Shown here piece after piece: positions 42,716-51,188 of a stretch of 64,000 nt of DNA. Under the pieces are notes generated by a model. The model had not been told where the DNA came from. It worked only from the letters and a program-made list of their open reading frames with translations, and did no database searches. The translations under genes and the position numbers were made by a program. Source of the DNA: JAFIFT01 sp020051095 (GTDB lineage Bacteria > Pseudomonadota > Gammaproteobacteria > Legionellales > Legionellaceae); NCBI RefSeq assembly GCF_964199965.1, contig NZ_CAXMZT010000004.1, positions 124,001 to 188,000 of the forward strand, in the 5' to 3' direction. Each line of letters begins with the position of its first letter. Within the stretch, counting starts at the first letter, position 1.

Positions 42716-44226
42716 GAATTTTCTCCTAAAATAATGATGTCTTGTTTATCGCGAAGTAAATCACAAGCGTAATGGAGCTCCCCTGAGGACTCCGAATGAA
42801 TTGTAAACAAAGGCTCGCCTTGTTCTACAGATTCGCCGACATGGGCATGGAGGTCAATACCCGCCGATTTCGATTTAGGCGCACCAGCAAGCTTAGCTAT
42901 TTTTGCAAGCTTTCGATTGTCAATGAGGGAGACTTTTCCTGCCTTTGCAGCCACAACAGGATAAGTAAAACGTGCCTTGGTCAATTCCCTCATCCCACCC
43001 TGAGCCTCACAAATGGCCTGAAATTTCTTAAACGCTTGCCCACTCTCCAATAATTGCGTCGCAATGGATTTACCTAAACCCGGTGGTACTTTCGAAGAAC
43101 ACTCTAACGCAGCACCTGCAAGCGTCAACGCTCGTTCACGCAAATCATTGGGCGCATCAGGCAACCCTTGTAATACTGCCAATACATCGCGAGCTTCTAA
43201 CGATGGACCAATGCCATGGCCTACCGGCTGCGACCCATCCGTAAATAACGCACGGACAACAAGCCCTAACTCGTTACCTACCTCCTCAAGTGATTGTTTC
43301 AGAAGGAGCGCCATAGACTGATTCCTCACTTTGGCAGTAGGTCCTACGGGGATATCAATGACTGCATGCGTAGCACCTGTTGCAATTTTTTTAGAAAGAA
43401 TGGAAGCCACTAATTGCCCTTCACTATCTAAATCTATGGCTCGTTCCACACGAATAAGCACGTCATCAGCAGGACTTAAACTCACAGCCCCGCCCCAGAC
43501 AATACAGCCATTTTCTTGTTCAACCACTTGGCGCATCTTTTGGGGACTTAAGTGGACTGGAGCTAAAGTCTCCATGGTATCTGCAGTTCCCGCAGGGGAT
43601 GTAATAGCACGCGATGATGTTTTTGGAATCATCAATCCAAATGAAGCCACAATGGGAACTACAATCAGAGTCGTGCGATTTCCCGGCAATCCTCCCACGC
43701 AATGTTTATCGACGACCAGAGGTGAAGACCAGGATAAGCGATCACCACTGTCTATCATGGCTTTGGTGAGTTTCATGATTTCCGTACGGGTTAGACGTCC
43801 TGCACTACTTGCCGCTAAAAAAGCGGAGATTTGTACATCAGAAAGACGACCGCTTAACACATCATCAATGATGACCTTCATTTGTTCATAAGACAGTTCT
43901 TTGCCATAAATCTTGGTATGCACATAGCTTAAGGATTCCAAGGGTTTTGGATGGGAGACCTGAATTTCATCGCCTTCTTTGGCATGTAAAGACTCACAGG
44001 CGTAATCTGACAAACCAGCCTCACCCGGTGCTAGTAGCTCTGAGGTCACCACATTAAGGGTGGCTATAATGGAGTGCTTGCCTAAAGTCACTTGGATACG
44101 GGTCTGTACTTCAAATCCTTCTGAATGACAGACATGACAATCCTCTCGCATGTAAATAATAGCTTCGTGATAGGTTTTAATCCCTAAATGTTTTAACCGA
44201 AGCCCATGAGAGGTTTGCTTACTCAC
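42712..44226 (-). CDS. AMP/thymidine phosphorylase family enzyme (probably AMP phosphorylase type)
   Basis: 504 residues from the GTG at 44226 (GGAGG 7 bases before it; the GTG overlaps the TGA of the MBL gene). This is longer than bacterial thymidine phosphorylase (about 440) and equal to the archaeal AMP phosphorylases. It has an extra N-terminal barrel, then the glycosyltransferase domain with VDKHCVGGLPGNRTTLIVVPIV and KTSSRAITSPAGTADTMETL, the pyrimidine/NMP phosphorylase signature. In archaea the enzyme converts AMP and phosphate to adenine and ribose 1,5-bisphosphate. No RuBisCO or isomerase was seen here, so its product may feed the Prs-like enzyme by another route. Confidence 0.88.
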   Translation of the reverse strand: MSKQTSHGLRLKHLGIKTYHEAIIYMREDCHVCHSEGFEVQTRIQVTLGKHSIIATLNVVTSELLAPGEAGLSDYACESLHAKEGDEIQVSHPKPLESLSYVHTKIYGKELSYEQMKVIIDDVLSGRLSDVQISAFLAASSAGRLTRTEIMKLTKAMIDSGDRLSWSSPLVVDKHCVGGLPGNRTTLIVVPIVASFGLMIPKTSSRAITSPAGTADTMETLAPVHLSPQKMRQVVEQENGCIVWGGAVSLSPADDVLIRVERAIDLDSEGQLVASILSKKIATGATHAVIDIPVGPTAKVRNQSMALLLKQSLEEVGNELGLVVRALFTDGSQPVGHGIGPSLEARDVLAVLQGLPDAPNDLRERALTLAGAALECSSKVPPGLGKSIATQLLESGQAFKKFQAICEAQGGMRELTKARFTYPVVAAKAGKVSLIDNRKLAKIAKLAGAPKSKSAGIDLHAHVGESVEQGEPLFTIHSESSGELHYACDLLRDKQDIIILGENS

Positions 44227-45584
44227 CACAATTCCTCCGTTTGCAGATAAGAAGGAATGGTGCAAGAAAAACCTAATTGCTTCTCAATTCTCTCTTTTAG
44301 CGATTGAGCACTGTGAGGTTCACCATGGGTGATAAAAACTTTTTGGGGTGGACGAGCAAAATGTTGTAGCCATTCTAACAATTCCAAATAGTCAGCATGA
44401 GCCGACGTACTGCTCATGACCACGACCTGGGCTTGTATCGGAACAAGGCTTCCATGAATTTTGACTTGTCTCTCCCCATTCACAATTCGAGCACCACGAG
44501 TGCCACCCGCCTGAAAGCCAGTAAAAAGGAGGGTATTTTTAGGATTAGGCGCAAAGGCTTTTAAATGATGCAGAATGCGGCCGCCTTGCGCCATGCCGCT
44601 GGCCGCTATGATGATTTGCGGCATGTGATGACGGTCAATCTCCTTGGACTCCTCAGGTGTGTTCACATAGGTGGCGACACGGCATAAACCCCGACATTGT
44701 TCTGCAGTTAAATGGTGGTCTTCTTTATAAGTGCAGAGTAAATGAGTGGCATCAATGGCCATGGGGCTATCTAAAAAGACAGGAAGGTCTTTGGGAATTT
44801 GCCCTTGTCGTTTCAGTTCGTAAATAAAATAAAGAAGGCTTTGCGCACGTCCTACCGCAAAAGCAGGAATAACGACTGAGCCTCCTCGTTTAACGGTTTG
44901 ATTAATCACCTGAGCCATTTGAGGCAAAGGATCTGTGGCATCATGCAATCGGTCACCATAGGTGGACTCCATCACCAGATAATCCGCTTCTTGAATGAAG
45001 GTCGGGGATTTCATGACGGGATCATGTGGACGGCCGATGTCTCCAGTAAACACAATGGAACCCTTTTGGGTTTTTATTTTGACCATGGCCGCACCCACGA
45101 TGTGACCAGCACGATGATACTCAAAACTGAAATCATGAAATACTTGGTGCGGGGTATCAAAATCAATGGTTTCAAAATACTGCAATGCAGTATGAGCTTC
45201 TTTTTCAGTATAAAGAGGAAGAGCAGGTTGGTGTTTGGAGAATCCATACTTATTGGCCAAGCGTGCTTCTTCTTCCTGCAGATGACCACTGTCGGGTAAC
45301 AAAATGGAACACAGTGCTTTGGTACCCGGTGTTGTATAAATTTTGCCTTGGAATCCGTTTTTGACGAGCAAGGGAAGATAGCCTGAATGGTCAATATGCG
45401 CATGAGTGATAATCACCGCATCAATATCATGGGGATCAATAGGCAAGGGAGTCCAGTTACGTAATCGTAATTCTTTGTAGCCTTGAAAAAGACCGCAATC
45501 AATCAGGATTTTTTTAGAACCAATGGTCAAAAGATATTTAGAACCAGTAACCGTCTCAGTTGCTCCTAAAAAAGTTAATTTCAT
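44223..45584 (-). CDS. MBL-fold beta-CASP hydrolase (RNA/CPSF-like)
   Basis: 453 residues from the ATG at 45584 (GGAGG just before; it overlaps the cusA stop by 4 bases). The metallo-beta-lactamase zinc motif is HAHIDHSGYLP, with GHIVGAAMV and FTGDIGRPHDP providing other ligands. The beta-CASP insert has VESTYGDRLH, IPAFAVGRAQ and the late GFQAGGTRGARIV; HADYLELL and ITHGE complete the site. Such enzymes are usually ribonucleases or RNA processing factors. Its fixed place before the AMP-phosphorylase gene suggests that RNA breakdown products feed NMP salvage (inference). Confidence 0.9.
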   Translation of the reverse strand: MKLTFLGATETVTGSKYLLTIGSKKILIDCGLFQGYKELRLRNWTPLPIDPHDIDAVIITHAHIDHSGYLPLLVKNGFQGKIYTTPGTKALCSILLPDSGHLQEEEARLANKYGFSKHQPALPLYTEKEAHTALQYFETIDFDTPHQVFHDFSFEYHRAGHIVGAAMVKIKTQKGSIVFTGDIGRPHDPVMKSPTFIQEADYLVMESTYGDRLHDATDPLPQMAQVINQTVKRGGSVVIPAFAVGRAQSLLYFIYELKRQGQIPKDLPVFLDSPMAIDATHLLCTYKEDHHLTAEQCRGLCRVATYVNTPEESKEIDRHHMPQIIIAASGMAQGGRILHHLKAFAPNPKNTLLFTGFQAGGTRGARIVNGERQVKIHGSLVPIQAQVVVMSSTSAHADYLELLEWLQHFARPPQKVFITHGEPHSAQSLKERIEKQLGFSCTIPSYLQTEELW

Positions 45585-48500
45585 CTTGCCTCCGTTAAGT
45601 CTACTGTTTTTTTCAAATCCACTTGCCAACGCCACATCACATAAACCACAGGAATCACAATTAAGGTCAGTAAAAGGGCAGAAAAAACCCCACCGACCAT
45701 GGGTGCTGCAAGACGCTTCATCACATCAGCCCCAATGCCTGTAGCCCACATCACCGGTAATAAGCCAATGATGTTAGCAAGACCCGCCATGGCCATGGGA
45801 CGAATGCGGGAGACCGCACAAAGTTGTACCAGCTGAATTAAATCGGGCAATGTTTTGAGCAACCCTTTTTCCTTTTGTTCATTGTAATCAGAATCAAGGT
45901 AAGCGAGCATCACGGCACTGGTTTCAGCCGCAACACCAGCAAGCGCAATCATCCCCACCCAAACGGCAATACTCATGTTGTACCCTAAGATATAAAGCAG
46001 CAAAAAGCCGCCAAATAAAGCGAAGGGAACGCCCAACATCACCATCAAGGTCTCGGTAATGGTGCGGAAAGTAAAGTAAAATAAGACAAAAATGATGGCC
46101 AAGGTCAGTGGCACAAAAATTTTAAGTCGCTCATAGACCCGTTGCATGAACTCATATTGGCCCGACCAAGCAAGCGTATAGCCCGGAGGCAATTTCACTT
46201 TGGCGTTGACCACTTGCTTTAATTCCTCCACATAGCCACCAATGTCTCGGCCACTGATGTCAATGAAGACGTAACCTGCTAACATGCCATTCTCATCGCG
46301 AACCATGGCAGGTCCTGAACGAAAGGTTAAAGTCACCAATTGTGCAACGGGTACTTCCGCACCACTGGGTGTTTTGACTAAAATACGATTGAGTTTGTCG
46401 GGGTCGTCGCGCAATTCTCGCAAATAACGCACATTCACTGGGTAGCGTTCACGCCCCTCAATCGTGGTGGCAATGTTTTCACCACCCACGGCCGATTCAA
46501 TAATGCGATTGACGTCCATAATGGTTAAACCATAGCGAGCCAACTGGTCCCGATTAATTTGAAAATCAAGGAAGTAGCCTCCAGCCACCCGCTCCGCATA
46601 GACCGTACTGGTGCCCTTCACTTCTTTGGCCTCCATTTCAATTTCTTTGCCAATGGCTTCAATCTTTTTAATGTCAGGACCAAAAATCTTAATTCCTACC
46701 GCCGTTCGAATGCCTGTGGTGAGCATGTCATTGCGTGCTTTAATGGGCATGGTCCAAGCATTACTCACACCTGGAAATTGCAACGCTTTATCCATTTCGG
46801 CAACCAGGCTTTCATAAGTCATTCCTTTGCGCCAAAATTCTTTAGGCTTTAACTCCACAATCACTTCCATCATATTAAATGGAGAAGGGTCGGTGGACGT
46901 TTCGGCTCTTCCCGTTTTGCCAAAAACGTGCGCCACTTCAGGAAATGCTTTTAATTTCTTATCCATTTCTTGAAGTAAAGCCGTCGCTTGAGTGACTGAA
47001 ATACCTGGTAAAGTAACCGGCATATACAAAATCGTCCCTTCATAAAGAGGGGGCATGAATTCAGAGCCAATGAGTTTATAAAGAGGAATGGTGGCAATAG
47101 CCAATACAATGGCAATTCCCACCACGAATTGGCGATACCTCAAAGCAAGCCTCAACACGGGCGCGTACATGGCTTGCATCCACCGCGTAATCGGATGTTT
47201 TTGTTCAGGAATGATTCGACCACGCACCAAAAGAGGCAATAGGACAGGAATTAAGGTGATGGCAAGTAAAGCACTCATGAAAATGGCTAAGTTTTTGGTA
47301 TAAGCCAAGGGCGAAAACAGCCGCCCTTCCTGAGCTTCCAAAGTAAAAACAGGCATAAAAGAGATGGCAATGACCAAAAGGGATGAAAAAATGGCAGGCC
47401 CCACCTCTTTCGCCGAATCGATTAACACCTGGGTGCGATCGCCTGGGCTTCCTTTTGCTTCCCAATCCGCTAAGCGTTTATGGGCATTGTCGACCATGAT
47501 GATGGCCGCATCGACCATATCACCAACGGCGACAATAATGCCGCCGATGGACATAATATTCAGTCCAACGTGTAAGAAATAAATGGGGATAAACGAAATC
47601 AAAATCGCCAGCGGCAAGGTAATAATAGGAATGAGTGCGGAACGAAAATGACCTAAAAACACAATAATGAGTAACCCAACCACCAACAGTTCTTCAATCA
47701 AGTTCCAATTGGCCGTGGAAATCGCTTCCCGGATTAAGTTACTTCGGTCATACACAGGAACCATTTTTATCCCTTCCGGGATGGCAGTGGCCAACTCTTT
47801 CAATTTATCCTTGATGCGACCAATCACTTGCAATACGTCTTCACCAAAGCGCATGATGACGATACCGCCCACAGCTTCGCCTTGGCCATTTAAATCGACC
47901 ACCCCGCGGCGCATGTCCGAGCCAAGTTGTACTGTGGCGACATCACGCAGTAAAATCGGTGTGCCATTGGCATTGGTACCCACGGCAATTTTTTCAATAT
48001 CCTCAGTAGACTTAATGTACCCGCGACCACGAATCATGTACTCCACGCCCGAGAACTCAATGACTCGACCACCGGTGTCGTTATTACTCATGCGAATTTT
48101 TTCAACAATCTCAGGAACCGATAGGTTGTAGGCAAGGACTTTGACTGGATCCAAATTGACTTGGTATTGCTTGACAAAACCTCCCACACTGGCGACTTCA
48201 GACACCCCTGGAACCGCTCTTAACCAATAGCGCAAATACCAATCTTGAAACGTGCGTAACTCAGCCAAGTTATGCTTGCCATTTTCATCCACCAAAGCGT
48301 ATTGATAAATCCAGCCCACAGGTGTGGCATCAGGCCCCAATTGAGGAGTCACTCCTTCAGGTAATTTTCCAGCCAGCTGACTCATGTACTCAAGCACACG
48401 TGAACGCGCCCAATAAATATCCGTGCCATCCTCAAAAATGATGTAGACATAAGAAAAGCCAAAATCAGAAAATCCCCGCACAGCAACAACCTTTGGTGCA

Positions 48501-48724
48501 GATAAGAGGGCGGTTACAATGGGATAAGTGACTTGATCTTCCATCAGATCGGGCGAACGTCCCATCCAGGTCGTATACACAATGACCTGAGTATCTGAAA
48601 TGTCAGGCAATGCATCCATACGGGTATTCTTCAAGGCAATGTAGCCCATGAAAGAAAACCCGAGCACAAAAAGCAACACAATAAACCGGTTGCGTGCACA
48701 AAATTCAATAATCCGTTCGACCAT
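45581..48724 (-). CDS. cusA: RND copper/silver efflux pump CusA
   Basis: 1047 residues, the same length as E. coli CusA. Motifs of the CusA subgroup: DALPDISDTQVIVYTTWMG, VRGFSDFGFSYVYIIFEDG, YWARSRVLEYMSQL, GPDATPVGWIYQYAL. Helix 4 has its charged residues (GGIIVAVGDMVDAAIIMVDNAH). The later metal site region has three methionines in the transport cleft in CusA; SNAWTMPIKARNDMLTTG is present. It exports Cu(I)/Ag(I) from the periplasm through CusC. It follows cusB after 74 bases that contain a strong hairpin, and its stop overlaps the MBL gene. Confidence 0.95.
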   Translation of the reverse strand: MVERIIEFCARNRFIVLLFVLGFSFMGYIALKNTRMDALPDISDTQVIVYTTWMGRSPDLMEDQVTYPIVTALLSAPKVVAVRGFSDFGFSYVYIIFEDGTDIYWARSRVLEYMSQLAGKLPEGVTPQLGPDATPVGWIYQYALVDENGKHNLAELRTFQDWYLRYWLRAVPGVSEVASVGGFVKQYQVNLDPVKVLAYNLSVPEIVEKIRMSNNDTGGRVIEFSGVEYMIRGRGYIKSTEDIEKIAVGTNANGTPILLRDVATVQLGSDMRRGVVDLNGQGEAVGGIVIMRFGEDVLQVIGRIKDKLKELATAIPEGIKMVPVYDRSNLIREAISTANWNLIEELLVVGLLIIVFLGHFRSALIPIITLPLAILISFIPIYFLHVGLNIMSIGGIIVAVGDMVDAAIIMVDNAHKRLADWEAKGSPGDRTQVLIDSAKEVGPAIFSSLLVIAISFMPVFTLEAQEGRLFSPLAYTKNLAIFMSALLAITLIPVLLPLLVRGRIIPEQKHPITRWMQAMYAPVLRLALRYRQFVVGIAIVLAIATIPLYKLIGSEFMPPLYEGTILYMPVTLPGISVTQATALLQEMDKKLKAFPEVAHVFGKTGRAETSTDPSPFNMMEVIVELKPKEFWRKGMTYESLVAEMDKALQFPGVSNAWTMPIKARNDMLTTGIRTAVGIKIFGPDIKKIEAIGKEIEMEAKEVKGTSTVYAERVAGGYFLDFQINRDQLARYGLTIMDVNRIIESAVGGENIATTIEGRERYPVNVRYLRELRDDPDKLNRILVKTPSGAEVPVAQLVTLTFRSGPAMVRDENGMLAGYVFIDISGRDIGGYVEELKQVVNAKVKLPPGYTLAWSGQYEFMQRVYERLKIFVPLTLAIIFVLFYFTFRTITETLMVMLGVPFALFGGFLLLYILGYNMSIAVWVGMIALAGVAAETSAVMLAYLDSDYNEQKEKGLLKTLPDLIQLVQLCAVSRIRPMAMAGLANIIGLLPVMWATGIGADVMKRLAAPMVGGVFSALLLTLIVIPVVYVMWRWQVDLKKTVDLTEAR

Positions 48725-48769
48725 AAAATCCCTTTATTCCAAGGCTAAATCACGCCTCTTTATTAGAGC

Positions 48770-48795
48770 TTCTATCCCATTATAGTGGGATAGAA
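48770..48795 (-). other. Perfect 10-pair hairpin between cusB and cusA
   Basis: TTCTATCCCA and TGGGATAGAA flank a 6-base loop just 3 bases after the cusB stop. It is read on the minus strand within the operon. There is no T run after it, so it is more likely an mRNA processing or stability element, or a weak attenuator, than a terminator. It could set unequal expression of CusCB and CusA. Confidence 0.6.
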
Positions 48796-48798
48796 AGT

Positions 48799-49932
48799 CT
48801 ATTTATGTTGCATGCCTCCCATGGCCGCTTTCAACTGGCTCTCTGAGTCAATGAGGAAATTGGCAGACGTAATAATTTGATCGCCCTCTTTAACCCCTTT
48901 GATTATCTCAAGCAAATCCCCTGCCCTAACCCCTAAGGTCACGTCCCGCCATTCAATTTTGCCATTGCCATGGTAAATAAACACCACTGCGCGCTCACCT
49001 GTGAGTAGAACAGCATTTTTAGGGACCACAAGACGTTCACCCAAAGGTACTTTGAGTTCCAGATTCACATACATGCCAGGTTTTAATTGCTCCTTCTGGT
49101 TGTCCACTTCAAAGCGAACCTTGGCTGTACGTGTTTTCATGTCAATCGTAGGGTAGATAAAATCAAGCTTGGCCTTAAATAATTCATTGGGCAAGTAGGT
49201 AAGGGTCAAATCAGCCATTTGACCAAGACGAATATAAGGAAGCTCATATTCGTAAATGTCCCCTAAAACCCACAAGCGTGATAAATCAGCAATGGTATAG
49301 AGTTCATCTCCTGGCTCAATGCGCATGCCCACCAGCGCCATTTTTTTAAGAACCGTACCTTGGATGGGGGAATGAATCGTCATCGTCCGGGTGATTTTGC
49401 CCGTACGCTTTAATTGCTCAATGTCTTTTTCGGATATCCCCCACAGCAACAATCTTTGGTGAGCTGCTTGAAAAGCAGACTGCGCACCACGAGCCGCACT
49501 CGATGTCGTATTTTTGCTTAATATTTTTTGGGCATTAAGGGCGAGCAAATATTCTTGCTGGGTGGCGACCAATTCAGGACTGTAAACGGTAAAAAGAGCT
49601 TGGTCTGCTTTGACTTTTTCTCCGGTAAAATTAATGAATAAGTTCTCAATCCACCCATCAAAGCGTACATGAATATGGGCAACGAGCCGCTCATCGGCTT
49701 CAACACGCCCCACGGTACGGATTATTTTTTCAACCACTTGGCGACGCACCGGCTCTGACGTAATGCCAATGGCTTGTAAACGAGCCGGATCAATCACAAT
49801 CTCATTTCCTTGAGTGGACTGTTTCATGTCCATCTTGCCATGATTATCCATGGCCTGTTGCGCCTGAGTTACCTGCAACAACGAAAGTAAACTCAAAATA
49901 ACCACACCCTTGATTATTCTCTTAAAATTCAT
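48799..49932 (-). CDS. cusB: RND periplasmic adaptor CusB
   Basis: 377 residues. Signal peptide (VVILSLLSLLQVTQAQQ), Met-containing N-terminal stretch (DNHGKMDMKQS), lipoyl-like domain and hairpin (VRFDGWIENLFINFTGEKVKADQALFTVYSPELVATQQEYLLA), then the barrel (LWVLGDIYEYELPYIRLGQM) and membrane-proximal domain. The phrase YSPELVATQQEYLLA is characteristic of CusB-type adaptors. It captures Cu(I)/Ag(I) and passes it to CusA. Its ATG overlaps the cusC stop by 4 bases. Confidence 0.93.
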   Translation of the reverse strand: MNFKRIIKGVVILSLLSLLQVTQAQQAMDNHGKMDMKQSTQGNEIVIDPARLQAIGITSEPVRRQVVEKIIRTVGRVEADERLVAHIHVRFDGWIENLFINFTGEKVKADQALFTVYSPELVATQQEYLLALNAQKILSKNTTSSAARGAQSAFQAAHQRLLLWGISEKDIEQLKRTGKITRTMTIHSPIQGTVLKKMALVGMRIEPGDELYTIADLSRLWVLGDIYEYELPYIRLGQMADLTLTYLPNELFKAKLDFIYPTIDMKTRTAKVRFEVDNQKEQLKPGMYVNLELKVPLGERLVVPKNAVLLTGERAVVFIYHGNGKIEWRDVTLGVRAGDLLEIIKGVKEGDQIITSANFLIDSESQLKAAMGGMQHK

Positions 49933-51188
49933 AAGAACGTCCCTGTGCTTTCTTCGATTTGTGCTATCGCTTTTTCATGTTCAGCGAGTTCACCGTGCCA
50001 TTCCAATTCATTTTCTTGCAGCGTCAATAAATTATTCAGCATCGTTAAGAAATCCACTTTGCCCACGCCGTAGGTGGCTTGCGATGAAGTAAATGTTAAG
50101 CTGGCTTGTGGAATGATGGTATGTTGAATCAGATGAATGAGTTTTGCAGAGCGCTCTGCCAACAAATAAGCATTTTTCACTTGAAAAGAAAGCATACGAT
50201 AGGTGGTCTGCAAATCCTCAATATCCGCATTATACCGCGCAAGTGATTCGCGCACGGCATGATTTTGCTTTTGCATGAAATAAAGAGGCACGGTTGCTTT
50301 TAACAATACTTGATAGCCTTTGGTGTGCATTCCCGTATCATGAAGCCGTCCCCCTTCGATTTCCACATCAGGGAAATACTCCATTTTACTTAAGCGGATG
50401 GCTTGCCGTCCTTTTTGAACAGCACGTTGCTGCATGATTAATTGCGGTGCTCGGCTCTTAACGAGCGTGTAAAAATACTCTAAATTATGCCCCATTGGCG
50501 TTACAGGAAGCACTGCTGGTGTATGGATTGTAATTTCTAAGGAACGATTTAAAAGGCGATTGATATCCGCCTGCAGGGATCCCCGTTGTTGCTTTAAGAT
50601 GACTAAACGCATCAGTAGACGAGAAATCTCAGTTTGGGCACGATAAATATCTTGTTGGGGTGTTTTCCCTACACTGTAATTGGCTTCGGAACTCTTTTCC
50701 ATTTCATGAAGAAGTTCCTGGTTTCTTTGAACAATCTCGATGGACTTATTGACAAAATAAAGGTCGTAATAAAGCCGTTTTAATTCAGCAATGACGGCGA
50801 AACTAGTGGCTTGATATTCTGCTTCCGCTCTTTTGGCCTCGAGCGTTGCTATCCTTCCTCGTACAATAAGTTTACCAGGAAAAGGAATTTCTTGTTGACC
50901 ACCTAACATTTGCTCGCGTCTTGGATCCACATCCATAGGGATATTCTCAGACATGTTGATGTACCCTGCATTCAACTTGGGATCGGGTAACGCTGTTGCC
51001 TGTGGAATCACATGGATTGCGGCCAATAGTCGGTCGCGGGCCGCACGAATTTGAGGATTGTTTTGCGTGGCCTCCTTGATTAGCTGCGATAAAGCAGGCG
51101 GAGTCTTGGCATAAGATACTGGCCCTGTAAAACAACAGAAACCTAAGAAAATAGTGTAAGTGATTTGTTTCATACTAAAATGCTTCAT
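49929..51188 (-). CDS. cusC: Outer-membrane efflux channel CusC-type (TolC family)
   Basis: 419 residues, signal peptide (TIFLGFCCFTGPVSYA) and two outer-membrane-efflux repeats (LIKEATQNNPQIRAARDRLLAA; LAEHEKAIAQIEESTG at the end). No lipobox is obvious, unlike E. coli CusC. It would form the exit duct for the CusBA complex. AAGG lies 6 bases before the ATG at 51188, and the gene overlaps the preceding P-type ATPase gene by 14 bases, so the ATPase and the RND system are one operon. Confidence 0.9.
   Translation of the reverse strand: MKHFSMKQITYTIFLGFCCFTGPVSYAKTPPALSQLIKEATQNNPQIRAARDRLLAAIHVIPQATALPDPKLNAGYINMSENIPMDVDPRREQMLGGQQEIPFPGKLIVRGRIATLEAKRAEAEYQATSFAVIAELKRLYYDLYFVNKSIEIVQRNQELLHEMEKSSEANYSVGKTPQQDIYRAQTEISRLLMRLVILKQQRGSLQADINRLLNRSLEITIHTPAVLPVTPMGHNLEYFYTLVKSRAPQLIMQQRAVQKGRQAIRLSKMEYFPDVEIEGGRLHDTGMHTKGYQVLLKATVPLYFMQKQNHAVRESLARYNADIEDLQTTYRMLSFQVKNAYLLAERSAKLIHLIQHTIIPQASLTFTSSQATYGVGKVDFLTMLNNLLTLQENELEWHGELAEHEKAIAQIEESTGTFL

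Noticed and set aside
43331..43891. 186-residue plus-strand ORF
   Set aside because: Shadow of the AMP-phosphorylase gene, whose motifs and coupled start are on the minus strand.
47667..48131. 154-residue plus-strand ORF
   Set aside because: Shadow of cusA; no ribosome site and no family likeness.
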